Source of the DNA: an uncultured Muribaculaceae bacterium
Lineage (GTDB): Bacteria; Bacteroidota; Bacteroidia; Bacteroidales; Muribaculaceae
DNA: 55,197 nt
Direction of reading: 5' to 3'
NCBI GenBank assembly: GCA_947386115.1
Contig: CANDNO010000011.1
Coordinates: 1-55,197, forward strand
A model generated the notes under the pieces. That model did no database searches. It saw nothing but the letters and a program-made list of their open reading frames with translations, and had not been told where the DNA came from. Of the stretch, positions 28,508-37,012 are shown one piece after another. Numbering within the stretch: position 1 is the first letter of the stretch; each line of letters opens with the position of its first letter. A program made the translations under genes and the position numbers.

Positions 28508-30319
28508 TTACCAATTCGGGTTTTGAACCATGTTAGAATTCTTGAGCACTTCGCTGTAAGGAATGGGATAGAAGTAGCGGCGGTTGTTCCAGCTGGTGGT
28601 GATGACATCGACCGTCTGGTAGCTGAGCTGTCCGTCGCGGTTCATGATCTCGAGACCACGCACGGGGTTGGCGAAGACGGTCTCGGCCAGGCGCCAGCGA
28701 CGCAGGTCGTTGAAACGCTGCTCCTCGAATGCCATCTCCACGCGGCGCTCGTTGTAGATGAGCTCGCGCATCTCCTCTTTGGTGAGGTTGGCGGGAATAC
28801 CATAGCTGTTGTCGTCGCCGGGCTCGATGCCTGCACGCTTGCGAAGCATGATGAGGTATTCGCGAACACCATCGGCATTAGGGCCGGCAAACTCGTTCAT
28901 TGCCTCGGCGTAGTTGAGGAGAATCTCGGCATAACGCAGAACCACCCAGTTGTGGATGCTGTTCTGGTACTCGGGGCTGCCGGGATTGCTGTAGTCCATC
29001 ATGAACTTGCACATGTAGTAGCTCGTGCGGTTGTAGACCGATGTAGAGTTGGGGTTGTTGATACCGCCGAGATAGGTAGCCAGCTGGCGGCCCATCCAGG
29101 GCGAGGCGTTGTGCAGGACAGTCATGCCCAGGCGGGGGTCACGGTTGGCATACTGGGTGCCGTCGGGCGCATAGCTGTACTTGCTGCTCTCGCCTATCTT
29201 CTTGCCATCCTTCATGGGGAAAGCATCGACGAGATTCTGGCTGGGGAGTGTGCGTCCCTGGCCGAGAGCGTTGCCGGTGAAACCGAGAGGACCGTTGAGG
29301 GTCTCGAGGGTCTTGCCCGAGTGCTCCTTGACGATGCTCCAGATTACCTCGGGGTTGTTGCTGCCATAGTAGTTAAGGAATACCTGGCGATAGTCGGGGG
29401 TAAGGTTGATGGCACCCGAGCCTTCATGACCGTAGGTGGTGATGAACGCCTTGGCGGCATCGGCTGCGAGTTTCCAGCGGTTGGCGTCGTAGCTTGCATA
29501 GCCTATGAGCTCATTGCCGGTCTCGAGGGGCTGCTCGTTGTAGAGCTTCGAAGCTGCATAAAGGAGTACACGGCTCTTGAGGGCATCACAAGCCTCGCGG
29601 GTGGGAACCATAGCATAGTTACCGGCATCGCCGCCTACCATGGGAAGGCCGCGCAGGTCGTCCTTGGCCAGATCAAGTTCCGAGACGATGTAGTCGACAC
29701 ACTCGGCAAAGGTGTTGCGGGGAATCTCCATATCGTCGCCGAGATCGAATACACGCTCACCCAGCAGGGGCACACCGCCATATCTCTTGACAAGGTCAAA
29801 GTAGGCAAGAGCACGCAGGAAACGGGCCTCGGCCTTCATGGTGACGTTGAGTGGAGTCATTTTGTACTTGCCGTCGGCATCGGGCTGCTCGCCACCCTTC
29901 ACGTATGTGAGGTTGAAGGGAACGCGGTCGATGTAGGCAATGAGGGTTGTAGCCTCGCGTATGGTCTGGTAGTATGTGTTCCAGTCCATGTCGTCGCCCA
30001 CACGGTTGCTTGCAGTGTACTGACCCATGGCGAGCTTGTAGACCTGGCTCTCGTCATAGTAAAGCGAGATGGCATCGTCGGTAGCCGCGTCGAGATAATC
30101 GAGACCTATGCGGTTGTGGCCCGGCTTGAGATGGGTGTAGATATAGTTCAGATAGTTCACTGCCTGTTTGCCTACCGAGTCGGTGGTAGAGAAAACATAG
30201 TCGATAGTGAAGTTCTCGACCGGCGTGGGCTCGTAGCCGTCGGTACAGGAAACCATGCCTGTGAATCCGATAGCCAGCATGCCGGCAAATAAGCTTTTAT
30301 ATAGTTTCATGTTCATCAT
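28508..30319 (-). CDS. SusD/RagB-family glycan-binding lipoprotein
   Basis: 603 residues; ATGs at 30319, 30316 and 30310 are possible starts. The lipobox is GMVSC (Cys25 from the first Met). SusD landmarks are EARFLRALAYFDLVKRYGGV, PLLGERVFD, RYAEILLNYAEAMNE, RRVEMAFEEQRFNDLRRW and YPIPYSEV near the end. SusD proteins form the lid of the SusC barrel and hold the glycan. It lies four bases after the SusC gene at 30324-33431, the natural partner, and five bases before a second SusC gene. Confidence 0.95.
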   Translation of the reverse strand: MMNMKLYKSLFAGMLAIGFTGMVSCTDGYEPTPVENFTIDYVFSTTDSVGKQAVNYLNYIYTHLKPGHNRIGLDYLDAATDDAISLYYDESQVYKLAMGQYTASNRVGDDMDWNTYYQTIREATTLIAYIDRVPFNLTYVKGGEQPDADGKYKMTPLNVTMKAEARFLRALAYFDLVKRYGGVPLLGERVFDLGDDMEIPRNTFAECVDYIVSELDLAKDDLRGLPMVGGDAGNYAMVPTREACDALKSRVLLYAASKLYNEQPLETGNELIGYASYDANRWKLAADAAKAFITTYGHEGSGAINLTPDYRQVFLNYYGSNNPEVIWSIVKEHSGKTLETLNGPLGFTGNALGQGRTLPSQNLVDAFPMKDGKKIGESSKYSYAPDGTQYANRDPRLGMTVLHNASPWMGRQLATYLGGINNPNSTSVYNRTSYYMCKFMMDYSNPGSPEYQNSIHNWVVLRYAEILLNYAEAMNEFAGPNADGVREYLIMLRKRAGIEPGDDNSYGIPANLTKEEMRELIYNERRVEMAFEEQRFNDLRRWRLAETVFANPVRGLEIMNRDGQLSYQTVDVITTSWNNRRYFYPIPYSEVLKNSNMVQNPNW

Positions 30320-30323
30320 GATG

Positions 30324-33300
30324 TTAGAATTTAATATTCACACCTACGCTCCATGTGCGCTGCAGGGGATAGCTTGTGAAGCTGATCTCGGGATCGTCCC
30401 AGCTGTAGCCCGAAATAGTGCAGAGGTTCTGTACATTCACGAAAATCTTGGGGCGAACACCACCTAAGTAGTTGCGGCAGAAGGTCTGGGGCAACGAGTA
30501 GCCGAGGTAGAGGTTGCGGCAGCGTATGAAGTTGCCGTTCTTGACCCAGAACGATGAGTTGTAGTCACCGCCCATGTTGTACTTGTTGCCGCCGGCCGAG
30601 AGGCGGGGCAGGATGGCGGTGTCGGCAGTCTCGGGAGTCCAGCGGCCCAGCAGGAGCTGGTAGCCCTGGCCGTAAGTCTGGCCGTAGGTCTGGAAGCCCT
30701 GGCGCAGGTTGTCGTCGCTTATATAGATGTCGCGGTTGTAGACACCCTGCCAGTTGGTCGAGAACTCGAAGCCTTTGTACTCGAAACCGAGGTCGAGGCC
30801 GAAGTACTGCATGGGCTTGTTGTTGCCGATGACTGTCACGTCAAACTCGTCGATGACCTTATCGCCGTTAAGATCGCGGTACTTGATGTCGCCGGGCTGG
30901 ATATCCTCGTAGCCGGCTATAACGGCGCTGTTTTCGATTTCCTCCATCGAGCTGAAGAAGCCGTCGGCCACCAGGCCGTAGAATGCGCCGGGAGCGTTGC
31001 CTGTGTGCCACAGGTAATCATAGGGCTGGTTCTGCTCGTCCATGAACAGCACCTTCGACTTCTCGAGGTTCCAGTTACCGGTGATGAAGTAGTTGAACGC
31101 GCCTATGTTGTCCTGCCATGTGAGGCTGAGCTCTACGCCCGAGCGGCGCTGCTTGCCTATGTTTTCATTGGGATAGGTGATACCGATGAGGCCGATGCTC
31201 TTACCACGCTGCTGGAGCAGGTCGAAGTACTTGTCGTTGTAGTAGTCGGCCTGCAGTTTCAGGCGATTCTTGAAGAATGAAGCGTCGACACCGATGTCCC
31301 ACTTGTCGGCCTTCTCCCAGCTTATGTAGGGGTTGGCCAGGGGTGTGTTGGGTTTAGTGAAGCCTATCTGGCTCGACTGGTTGCCCCAGAGGTAACCGTT
31401 GGCTCCCGACTCCGAGTAGGTGGGATAGTAAGCGTAGTAACCCGAGTTGTTGACACCGTTGCCGGTGCGGCCGTAAACCACGCGCAGCTTGAACTGGTCG
31501 AGCCAGCTGTCGGAGAAGTCCATGAAGTCCTCACGGGCAAGGTCCCAGCCGAGGCCTGCGGCGTAGAATGTTCCCCAGCGGCGGCCGGGAGCATAGCGGT
31601 TGTAATAGCTCTCGGCTATCGAAGCCTGGGCGAAATACTTGTTGTCGTAGTCATACTGCACTGCTTCCATGATGTTGGAGGGAAGCGAGGGGAGGTCGTA
31701 GTTGTTGATATTCTGACGGGTGTCACCGCTCAGACTTGCCTTGAAGTGGTGAAGGCCCCACTGGCGCTCGTAGTCGACACCGATCTTGCCCCAGAGCTGC
31801 TGGAAGTTACCTACTGCACGGTAGCTGTTTGACTGTGTCGAGATATCGCCGTAACGACGGTAAACCTCGTCGCCCTCGACGCTGATAGCGTACTCGTAGA
31901 CGGGCTGACGCATTGTACGGAACGTAGCCGAACGGCTCTGGACGGTTATGCTACCCATGGCGTAGGCCGACAGACCCTTGACATAGCGGTCGAAGTCATA
32001 TTTGAGCTTGAGCATACCCAGGAGGTCGCGGGTGGCATCGCTGATGTAACCCGACTCTGAAGCCTGAGCGTAGAGGTTGTTGGTGAACGATGCGTCACCG
32101 CCCCAGGTGCCGTTGGGGTTCTTGATGGGATAAGCGTTGCTCGGTGTGCGGTAGATGTCGAGCAGCAGGTCGCTGTAACCCGAACCGCTGCCGCCGGGCT
32201 GGTTACCCTCTTCGAGACGTGCCAGCAACGAGATCGAGGCCGAGAAGTCGCGTGTCACCTGCAGGTCGACCTTCGAGTCGATCGAGTAGCGCTTGGCGGT
32301 GAGCTGGGTGCTGTAGCCCTCGTTGTTGTCGGCAAAGAGGCCGTTCTCATAGTAGTAGCCGGCGCTTACAAAGTATTGTACGAAGCTGTTGCCGCCCGAT
32401 ACGTTCACATTATAATACTGTGATGTAGAGTGGTCGCGCATTGCGGTATCAAACCAGTCGACATTGGGATAGAGGAAACCGTTGCTGCCGTTGAGGATGG
32501 CATAGTAGTCGTCCTTGTCGTAGCGGGGCGAGCGGCCGTCGTTCTGCAATGCCTCGTTGAGGAGGTAGGCATAGTCGCCGGTTGAGAGTGCCTTGGGCTT
32601 CGAGATGGGCTTGGCATAACCGAAGCGGCCGGTGAACGATACGCGTGTGCCCTGGCTCTTGGGATTCTTGGTGGTGATGAGGAGCACGGGGCGCGAAGAG
32701 CGCATGCCGTTGAACATCGTCGACAGAGCGTCCTTCTGGAGCGACACGGTCTCGATAGCGTCGGGGTCGATCGAATAGTAGTCACGCTCGATACCGTCGA
32801 CATAGACGATGGGAGCCATACCACGCGACGAGATGTTGTACTCCGAGTTATCGCTGAAGATACCGTTGCCCATGATAGGTACCGAGCCTATGAGCTCCGA
32901 GTTGGTATTCGACGCGGTCTGGCGCAGACGTGCACCGCGATACTGGGTGATGTTGAGACCCGCCATCTTGCCCACGAGACCGGGGATGATGGTTGAGCCT
33001 ATCGTACGGTTGATCTCGTCGGTAGTAACCGTCGAGGCCGAGCCTATATAGCTGTTGCCGTTTACGGGACCATATACACCGGGAACAGTCGAGAGTGTCT
33101 GTACATACTGCTCGTTGAGCACGATGCGCACGTTGTCCTTGTCTTTCTGGCGACGCAGGCCGTCGACATTGAACTCAGTTGCCATATAGCCGGGAGCCAC
33201 AACAAGAAGAGTGGTCTTGTCGGTAACATCGACATCAAACTTGCCGTCGGCGTCGGTGAGCACTCGAGTGTCGGTACCCTTTACCTGTACCTGGGCCGAT

Positions 33301-33431
33301 GGAACCGGTTGTCCATACTCGTCCACAATAACTCCACTCACGGCACCTGCCGACAGAGCCAGCAGTGCTGCTGTGGCCATCACGAGTGTGCGTCGGCCCG
33401 AATGGTTTCTTATATAATTGTTGATATTCAT
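30324..33431 (-). CDS. SusC-family transporter with non-canonical TonB-box region
   Basis: 1035 residues with signal peptide (ATAALLALSAGAVSG). The carboxypeptidase-D-like domain (GVIVDEYGQPVPSAQVQVKG) is present, but the familiar DEVVVVGYG is absent; the matching place reads LSTVPGVYGPVNGNSYIGSA. Plug and barrel are intact (ISSRGMAPIVYVDGIE, ALSTMFNGMRSSRPV, WEKADKWDIGVDASFF, WSVGVNIKF). It starts 38 bases after the DUF4961 gene and is followed by its SusD at four bases. It is probably a functional transporter that contacts TonB through an altered segment; loss of TonB contact is the alternative. Confidence 0.92.
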   Translation of the reverse strand: MNINNYIRNHSGRRTLVMATAALLALSAGAVSGVIVDEYGQPVPSAQVQVKGTDTRVLTDADGKFDVDVTDKTTLLVVAPGYMATEFNVDGLRRQKDKDNVRIVLNEQYVQTLSTVPGVYGPVNGNSYIGSASTVTTDEINRTIGSTIIPGLVGKMAGLNITQYRGARLRQTASNTNSELIGSVPIMGNGIFSDNSEYNISSRGMAPIVYVDGIERDYYSIDPDAIETVSLQKDALSTMFNGMRSSRPVLLITTKNPKSQGTRVSFTGRFGYAKPISKPKALSTGDYAYLLNEALQNDGRSPRYDKDDYYAILNGSNGFLYPNVDWFDTAMRDHSTSQYYNVNVSGGNSFVQYFVSAGYYYENGLFADNNEGYSTQLTAKRYSIDSKVDLQVTRDFSASISLLARLEEGNQPGGSGSGYSDLLLDIYRTPSNAYPIKNPNGTWGGDASFTNNLYAQASESGYISDATRDLLGMLKLKYDFDRYVKGLSAYAMGSITVQSRSATFRTMRQPVYEYAISVEGDEVYRRYGDISTQSNSYRAVGNFQQLWGKIGVDYERQWGLHHFKASLSGDTRQNINNYDLPSLPSNIMEAVQYDYDNKYFAQASIAESYYNRYAPGRRWGTFYAAGLGWDLAREDFMDFSDSWLDQFKLRVVYGRTGNGVNNSGYYAYYPTYSESGANGYLWGNQSSQIGFTKPNTPLANPYISWEKADKWDIGVDASFFKNRLKLQADYYNDKYFDLLQQRGKSIGLIGITYPNENIGKQRRSGVELSLTWQDNIGAFNYFITGNWNLEKSKVLFMDEQNQPYDYLWHTGNAPGAFYGLVADGFFSSMEEIENSAVIAGYEDIQPGDIKYRDLNGDKVIDEFDVTVIGNNKPMQYFGLDLGFEYKGFEFSTNWQGVYNRDIYISDDNLRQGFQTYGQTYGQGYQLLLGRWTPETADTAILPRLSAGGNKYNMGGDYNSSFWVKNGNFIRCRNLYLGYSLPQTFCRNYLGGVRPKIFVNVQNLCTISGYSWDDPEISFTSYPLQRTWSVGVNIKF

Positions 33432-33469
33432 AATTGGTTTACTGTTGATGGATTAGCTTTAACGACCTG

Positions 33470-34528
33470 TTATACGCCACACTTCATGTAGTAGGTGAAC
33501 GGTATATCGTTACTCTCGGGAGTGTCGCCGTTGATTGTCATGTCATACGATTTGTTCACAACAACATCGCCTGCACGGTTGGTAAAGTAGTAATCTATCT
33601 TGGTGATAGTCTCTCCCTCGGGGATGCCGAAGAAGCCAACGGGCCAGATTGTGACGCTGTAGTTGCGGGTGATGGTGTTGGGTCGGGTCATCAACGTCTC
33701 GCTGTCGCGCTTGTTGACGGTGTACACTCCGCCCTCGGCTGTATGAGCTGTCGCTGCCAGGAAAATCTCATCTTCTTTCACCAGGTCGTTGACATTCGAC
33801 TCGCCTGCAAAGGTGAAAGTGATCAAGTCATCCTGAAGCGCACGTGTGGGATCCATCATGTTGAAACGTGTCTTGGTATAGTCGATAGTCTCGTCGGGAC
33901 CGCCATAGACAGTGAATGTCTCGTGGGTGAATGACTGGTCATAGTGCTTGTTGTTGTTGACGTCATCGGCAAAGCCGCGTGCCGAGTGGCTCACGAAGAA
34001 ACCGAGATAGGCTATAAGGTTCTCCTCGCTCACGGGCACCTTGATGGTAACCGTATAGTCGGTCTTGAGACCATTGCTGTAAGGAACAGCGGTATCGGCC
34101 CACCATGCTACCCACTCCATGTCGTTGAACTTGTTGGCTCCGATGCCGTAACGCTCCATGAGAGCCTCCGACCATGTGTAGCCGGGCTTCGAGCTCGGAG
34201 GCGTGGCCTCGGGGATGGGCGACATCGTCTGGTCCTCGAACGGGTCGAAAGCGACACCGGCGCGGAATGTCAATGTTGCATTGTTACGCACGTTCCAGCT
34301 GCGGGGTGCAAGCATTGCGATCACAAGACGGCTGTCGGCCTCTGAGTCCTGCACGCTGGCAACGTTGCCGTAGAGTGTGAAAGTGGCCACTTCGCCGGCC
34401 TTGATGCGGGGAGCCATCGTGCCGTCTTCCTGAGGCTGATTGATGTCGTAGCGGTTGATATAGATACAGGCAGCCAACACGGCAAAAATCGATAATGCGC
34501 CCAAATATAGATATTTCTTTATTTTCAT
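33470..34528 (-). CDS. DUF4961-type lipoprotein
   Basis: 352 residues with lipobox VLAAC (Cys21), so likely at the cell surface. The protein is mostly beta (VATFTLYGNVASV, ATLTFRAGVAFDPFE, YTVTIKVPVSEENLIAYLGF, YSVTIWPVGFFGIPEGETIT). It fits the DUF4961 proteins that stand beside SusC/SusD and DUF5004 genes in many Bacteroidetes glycan loci. The role is probably glycan binding at the surface, which is inference. Gap to the DUF5004 gene is 13 bases. Confidence 0.7.
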   Translation of the reverse strand: MKIKKYLYLGALSIFAVLAACIYINRYDINQPQEDGTMAPRIKAGEVATFTLYGNVASVQDSEADSRLVIAMLAPRSWNVRNNATLTFRAGVAFDPFEDQTMSPIPEATPPSSKPGYTWSEALMERYGIGANKFNDMEWVAWWADTAVPYSNGLKTDYTVTIKVPVSEENLIAYLGFFVSHSARGFADDVNNNKHYDQSFTHETFTVYGGPDETIDYTKTRFNMMDPTRALQDDLITFTFAGESNVNDLVKEDEIFLAATAHTAEGGVYTVNKRDSETLMTRPNTITRNYSVTIWPVGFFGIPEGETITKIDYYFTNRAGDVVVNKSYDMTINGDTPESNDIPFTYYMKCGV

Positions 34529-34541
34529 TGTCCTACCGTGT

Positions 34542-34994
34542 TTAGTTTACCTTTACAAATACATATTCATAACTGTTTATCTCACAGCCGGGACTATGTG
34601 TAATGGAGAGCTGGCGCTCACCCTCTACGATGGGATACTGGATATCCACTTCGACACTCTCGCCGGCCACATTGTCCTCAGCAAATGAGAGGCTGAACGG
34701 GTGAGCGGGATCATCGACCGTCCACGTGCCGTCCCCGGTCACGGGGAAGGGGAGTCGGTTCTCGAGCTCGTAGCGGCCGGTCTCCTCAAGATGAAGCTTG
34801 AACTTCGAGAAATCCATAGCCGTGCTGATGTCGATACCGTTACGTTTTACAATCTTGAGTTGCCACGTACCCGAGAGGTTCTTGTCGGCCTCGACAATCG
34901 TGTCGGGGTTTTCGGGGTCCTTGTATGAGTCGCACGACACTGCCATCAAGGCGGCTACCGCGGCGAGCGCATACGTTTTCAGCTTATATTTCAT
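34542..34994 (-). CDS. DUF5004-type lipocalin-like lipoprotein
   Basis: 150 residues, lipobox LMAVSC (Cys21). NLSGTWQLKIVKRNG followed by FKLHLEETGRYELEN and DGTWTVDD is the pattern of lipocalin-like beta barrels (DUF5004). It is placed between a SusD gene (25-base gap) and the DUF4961 gene, a trio often found together. A small accessory surface protein is likely; ligand unknown. Confidence 0.72.
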   Translation of the reverse strand: MKYKLKTYALAAVAALMAVSCDSYKDPENPDTIVEADKNLSGTWQLKIVKRNGIDISTAMDFSKFKLHLEETGRYELENRLPFPVTGDGTWTVDDPAHPFSLSFAEDNVAGESVEVDIQYPIVEGERQLSITHSPGCEINSYEYVFVKVN

Positions 34995-35019
34995 ATTGTG
35001 TGATATGATTTAAGGTTGA

Positions 35020-36873
35020 TTAATCGTAGTAGGGGTTCTGCAGGAGGTCGGCCGAACGCATTACCTCGTTGTAGGGTATGGGCCAGAAGTACATAGCCTT
35101 GCGGAACACATGCTGGCGTACATTCACCACGCGCGACGAGAACGAGCCGTCGGTCTTGTGGGTGATCTCGAAGCCGTGGGACATCGCGTTCTCGGTAACG
35201 TCGGCAATCTTCCAGCGACGCACGTCGAAGAAACGGAAGCCCTCGCAGGCGAGCTCGATGCGGCGCTCAAGGCGTATGGCCTCGCGCATGGCTGCCTGGT
35301 CCATATTGGCGGCAAGACCGTAGTTGCCGTCGGCACCGGCCTCGATGCCGGCACGCTCGCGCAGCATTCTGAGCACTGCCATGGGGCTAAGCTCCTTGTC
35401 GCCGATAGTCTCGCTGTAGTTGGGACCGTAATACTCGTTGACAGCCTCGGCATAGTTGAGAAGAATCTCCTCGTAGCGCATCACCTGGAATGTCTGTGAC
35501 ACAGTCACCCAGAAACCGCCGCGGGTGTCGCGGTGAGTCATCTTGCGCCAGTAGTAACCGGTGCTGGTTGCCTGGTTGATGGCGTCGACGGTAGCGCCGA
35601 TACCCTTATAGGTGTAAACGGTAATGTTCTGAGTGTTGGTAAAGTGCAGCATACCGTTGTAGATGATCGTATTGGCAAGACGCGGGTCGCGGTTCTGCGC
35701 GGGGTTCATGCGGTCGTAGGCATACTTGCCCTCGCCCGGTTTGGCACCATCCTTCATGGGGAAGCACTCCACGAGGTCGTGGGTGGGATAGCCGCCGCAG
35801 CCTACCTTGCCATCGTTGTTACACGACGGCGGGTCAAACAGCGACTCCTTCTCGGTGCCCATAGCGTGAATTTCCGACAAGATGCAGCCGTCAAGAGCGG
35901 CGAAGGGATACTGTGTACCGTTCCAGCTTGTAAGATTCTGGAAGTCGTCACCCTCAAACTGGGCGTAGAATCCCCAGCCCGGCTCGGGGTTGCCATCTTT
36001 GTCGGCATGGTGGATGAACACCTGCCACATGCCGGTGGCGATAAGGCTGCGGGCTGCGTCAGCGGCGGCTTTCCAGCGCTCCTGGTCGGCCTCGGGATAG
36101 CCCATCACCGCCTTGAGCTTGGGATCGTCGGTGTGGGTGGTTCCGTTGTACAGGGGACTTGCTGCATAGAGCAGTGTGCGCGAGATGAGGCCAAGACAGG
36201 CACCACCCGACGCACGGCCGAAGTTTGAACCGGAAACACGCACGCGAAGGTCGGCCTGAGCCGCCTTACACTCGCTCACGATATAGTCGACACAATCGGC
36301 AAACGTTGCACGGGTCATGTTGATCGTCTCGTAGTTTTCATTGTCATATACCTCATCGCCAAGCAGGGGCACACCGCCATAGTGACGGAGCAGGATGAAG
36401 TAATACCATGCACGCAGGAAACGGGCCTCGGCCTTGTACTGCTTGATGGCGCTTGCTGCCATGGGGCTTTTGTCGACATTGGCAAGGAACACGTTGACGG
36501 CACGTATGTGCTGGTAACATGTGCGCCACGTTTTCTCCGAGATGGTCACAGGGTTTACGGTACCGTTGACAAACTGCACGCCATCGGTGTTGTGGGCCGT
36601 AACCTTGTACTCGCCCTCGTCGCAGGCAGTCTGAAGACCACCCTCTCCCGGGTCGAAGATACCGCCGTCGAAACGGTTGGGATAGACATCAAAGCCTATA
36701 TCGCTGTAAATGTGGTTTAAGAAACCGACAGTATAGGTACTGTCACTGAAGATAACCTCTTTTGAAAGGTCGGTGGTCTGGGTCTCGTCGAGGAACGAAC
36801 TGTCGACACACGAGGAGGCGCCAAACATAGCGGCGCCAAGGACCAGGCCTAACAATATACGGGACTGTCTCAT
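35020..36873 (-). CDS. SusD/RagB-family lipoprotein without an adjacent upstream SusC
   Basis: 617 residues. I chose the ATG at 36873, which gives MRQSRILLGLVLGAAMFGAS and lipobox ASSC (Cys22); the longer frame adds an unlikely basic leader. SusD features are EARFLRAWYYFILLRHYGGV, PLLGDEVYD, RYEEILLNYAEAVNE, RRIELACEGFRFFDVRRW and FWPIPYNEV. SusD normally follows its SusC, but the gene upstream is GH78. Its partner may be the SusC at 25416-28502, which lacks its own following SusD. It starts the transcript that runs to the terminator at 23963. Confidence 0.94.
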   Translation of the reverse strand: MRQSRILLGLVLGAAMFGASSCVDSSFLDETQTTDLSKEVIFSDSTYTVGFLNHIYSDIGFDVYPNRFDGGIFDPGEGGLQTACDEGEYKVTAHNTDGVQFVNGTVNPVTISEKTWRTCYQHIRAVNVFLANVDKSPMAASAIKQYKAEARFLRAWYYFILLRHYGGVPLLGDEVYDNENYETINMTRATFADCVDYIVSECKAAQADLRVRVSGSNFGRASGGACLGLISRTLLYAASPLYNGTTHTDDPKLKAVMGYPEADQERWKAAADAARSLIATGMWQVFIHHADKDGNPEPGWGFYAQFEGDDFQNLTSWNGTQYPFAALDGCILSEIHAMGTEKESLFDPPSCNNDGKVGCGGYPTHDLVECFPMKDGAKPGEGKYAYDRMNPAQNRDPRLANTIIYNGMLHFTNTQNITVYTYKGIGATVDAINQATSTGYYWRKMTHRDTRGGFWVTVSQTFQVMRYEEILLNYAEAVNEYYGPNYSETIGDKELSPMAVLRMLRERAGIEAGADGNYGLAANMDQAAMREAIRLERRIELACEGFRFFDVRRWKIADVTENAMSHGFEITHKTDGSFSSRVVNVRQHVFRKAMYFWPIPYNEVMRSADLLQNPYYD

Positions 36874-36947
36874 GTATATAGATTTAATAATTACTTTAAT
36901 GTGATTATTTTTGATTGATTTCAAGTTGTTATTGCTCTCTCACCATA

Positions 36948-36977
36948 TATGACGACCGAGCACACGGGTACCATTAA
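36948..36977 (-). promoter_or_regulatory. Candidate promoter of the SusD-DUF5004-DUF4961-SusC-SusD-SusC unit
   Basis: On the minus strand TTAA (36974-36977), 16 bases, GGTCGTCATA (36948-36957), then a leader of about 70 bases. No TAnnTTTG box is visible in this 139-base gap. Confidence 0.45.
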
Positions 36978-37012
36978 TCTTTTTTAAAGATTTTGTGCAC
37001 TTTTTTAGTTGA

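Noticed and set aside
28523..30292. 589-codon plus-strand frame
   Set aside because: It is the antisense of the SusD gene; codon bias of GC-rich DNA leaves the opposite strand open. The SusD motifs on the minus strand are decisive.
36958..37012. TAAAGATTTTG-like boxes on the plus strand upstream of GH78 antisense
   Set aside because: No plus-strand gene follows, so a promoter there has no support.
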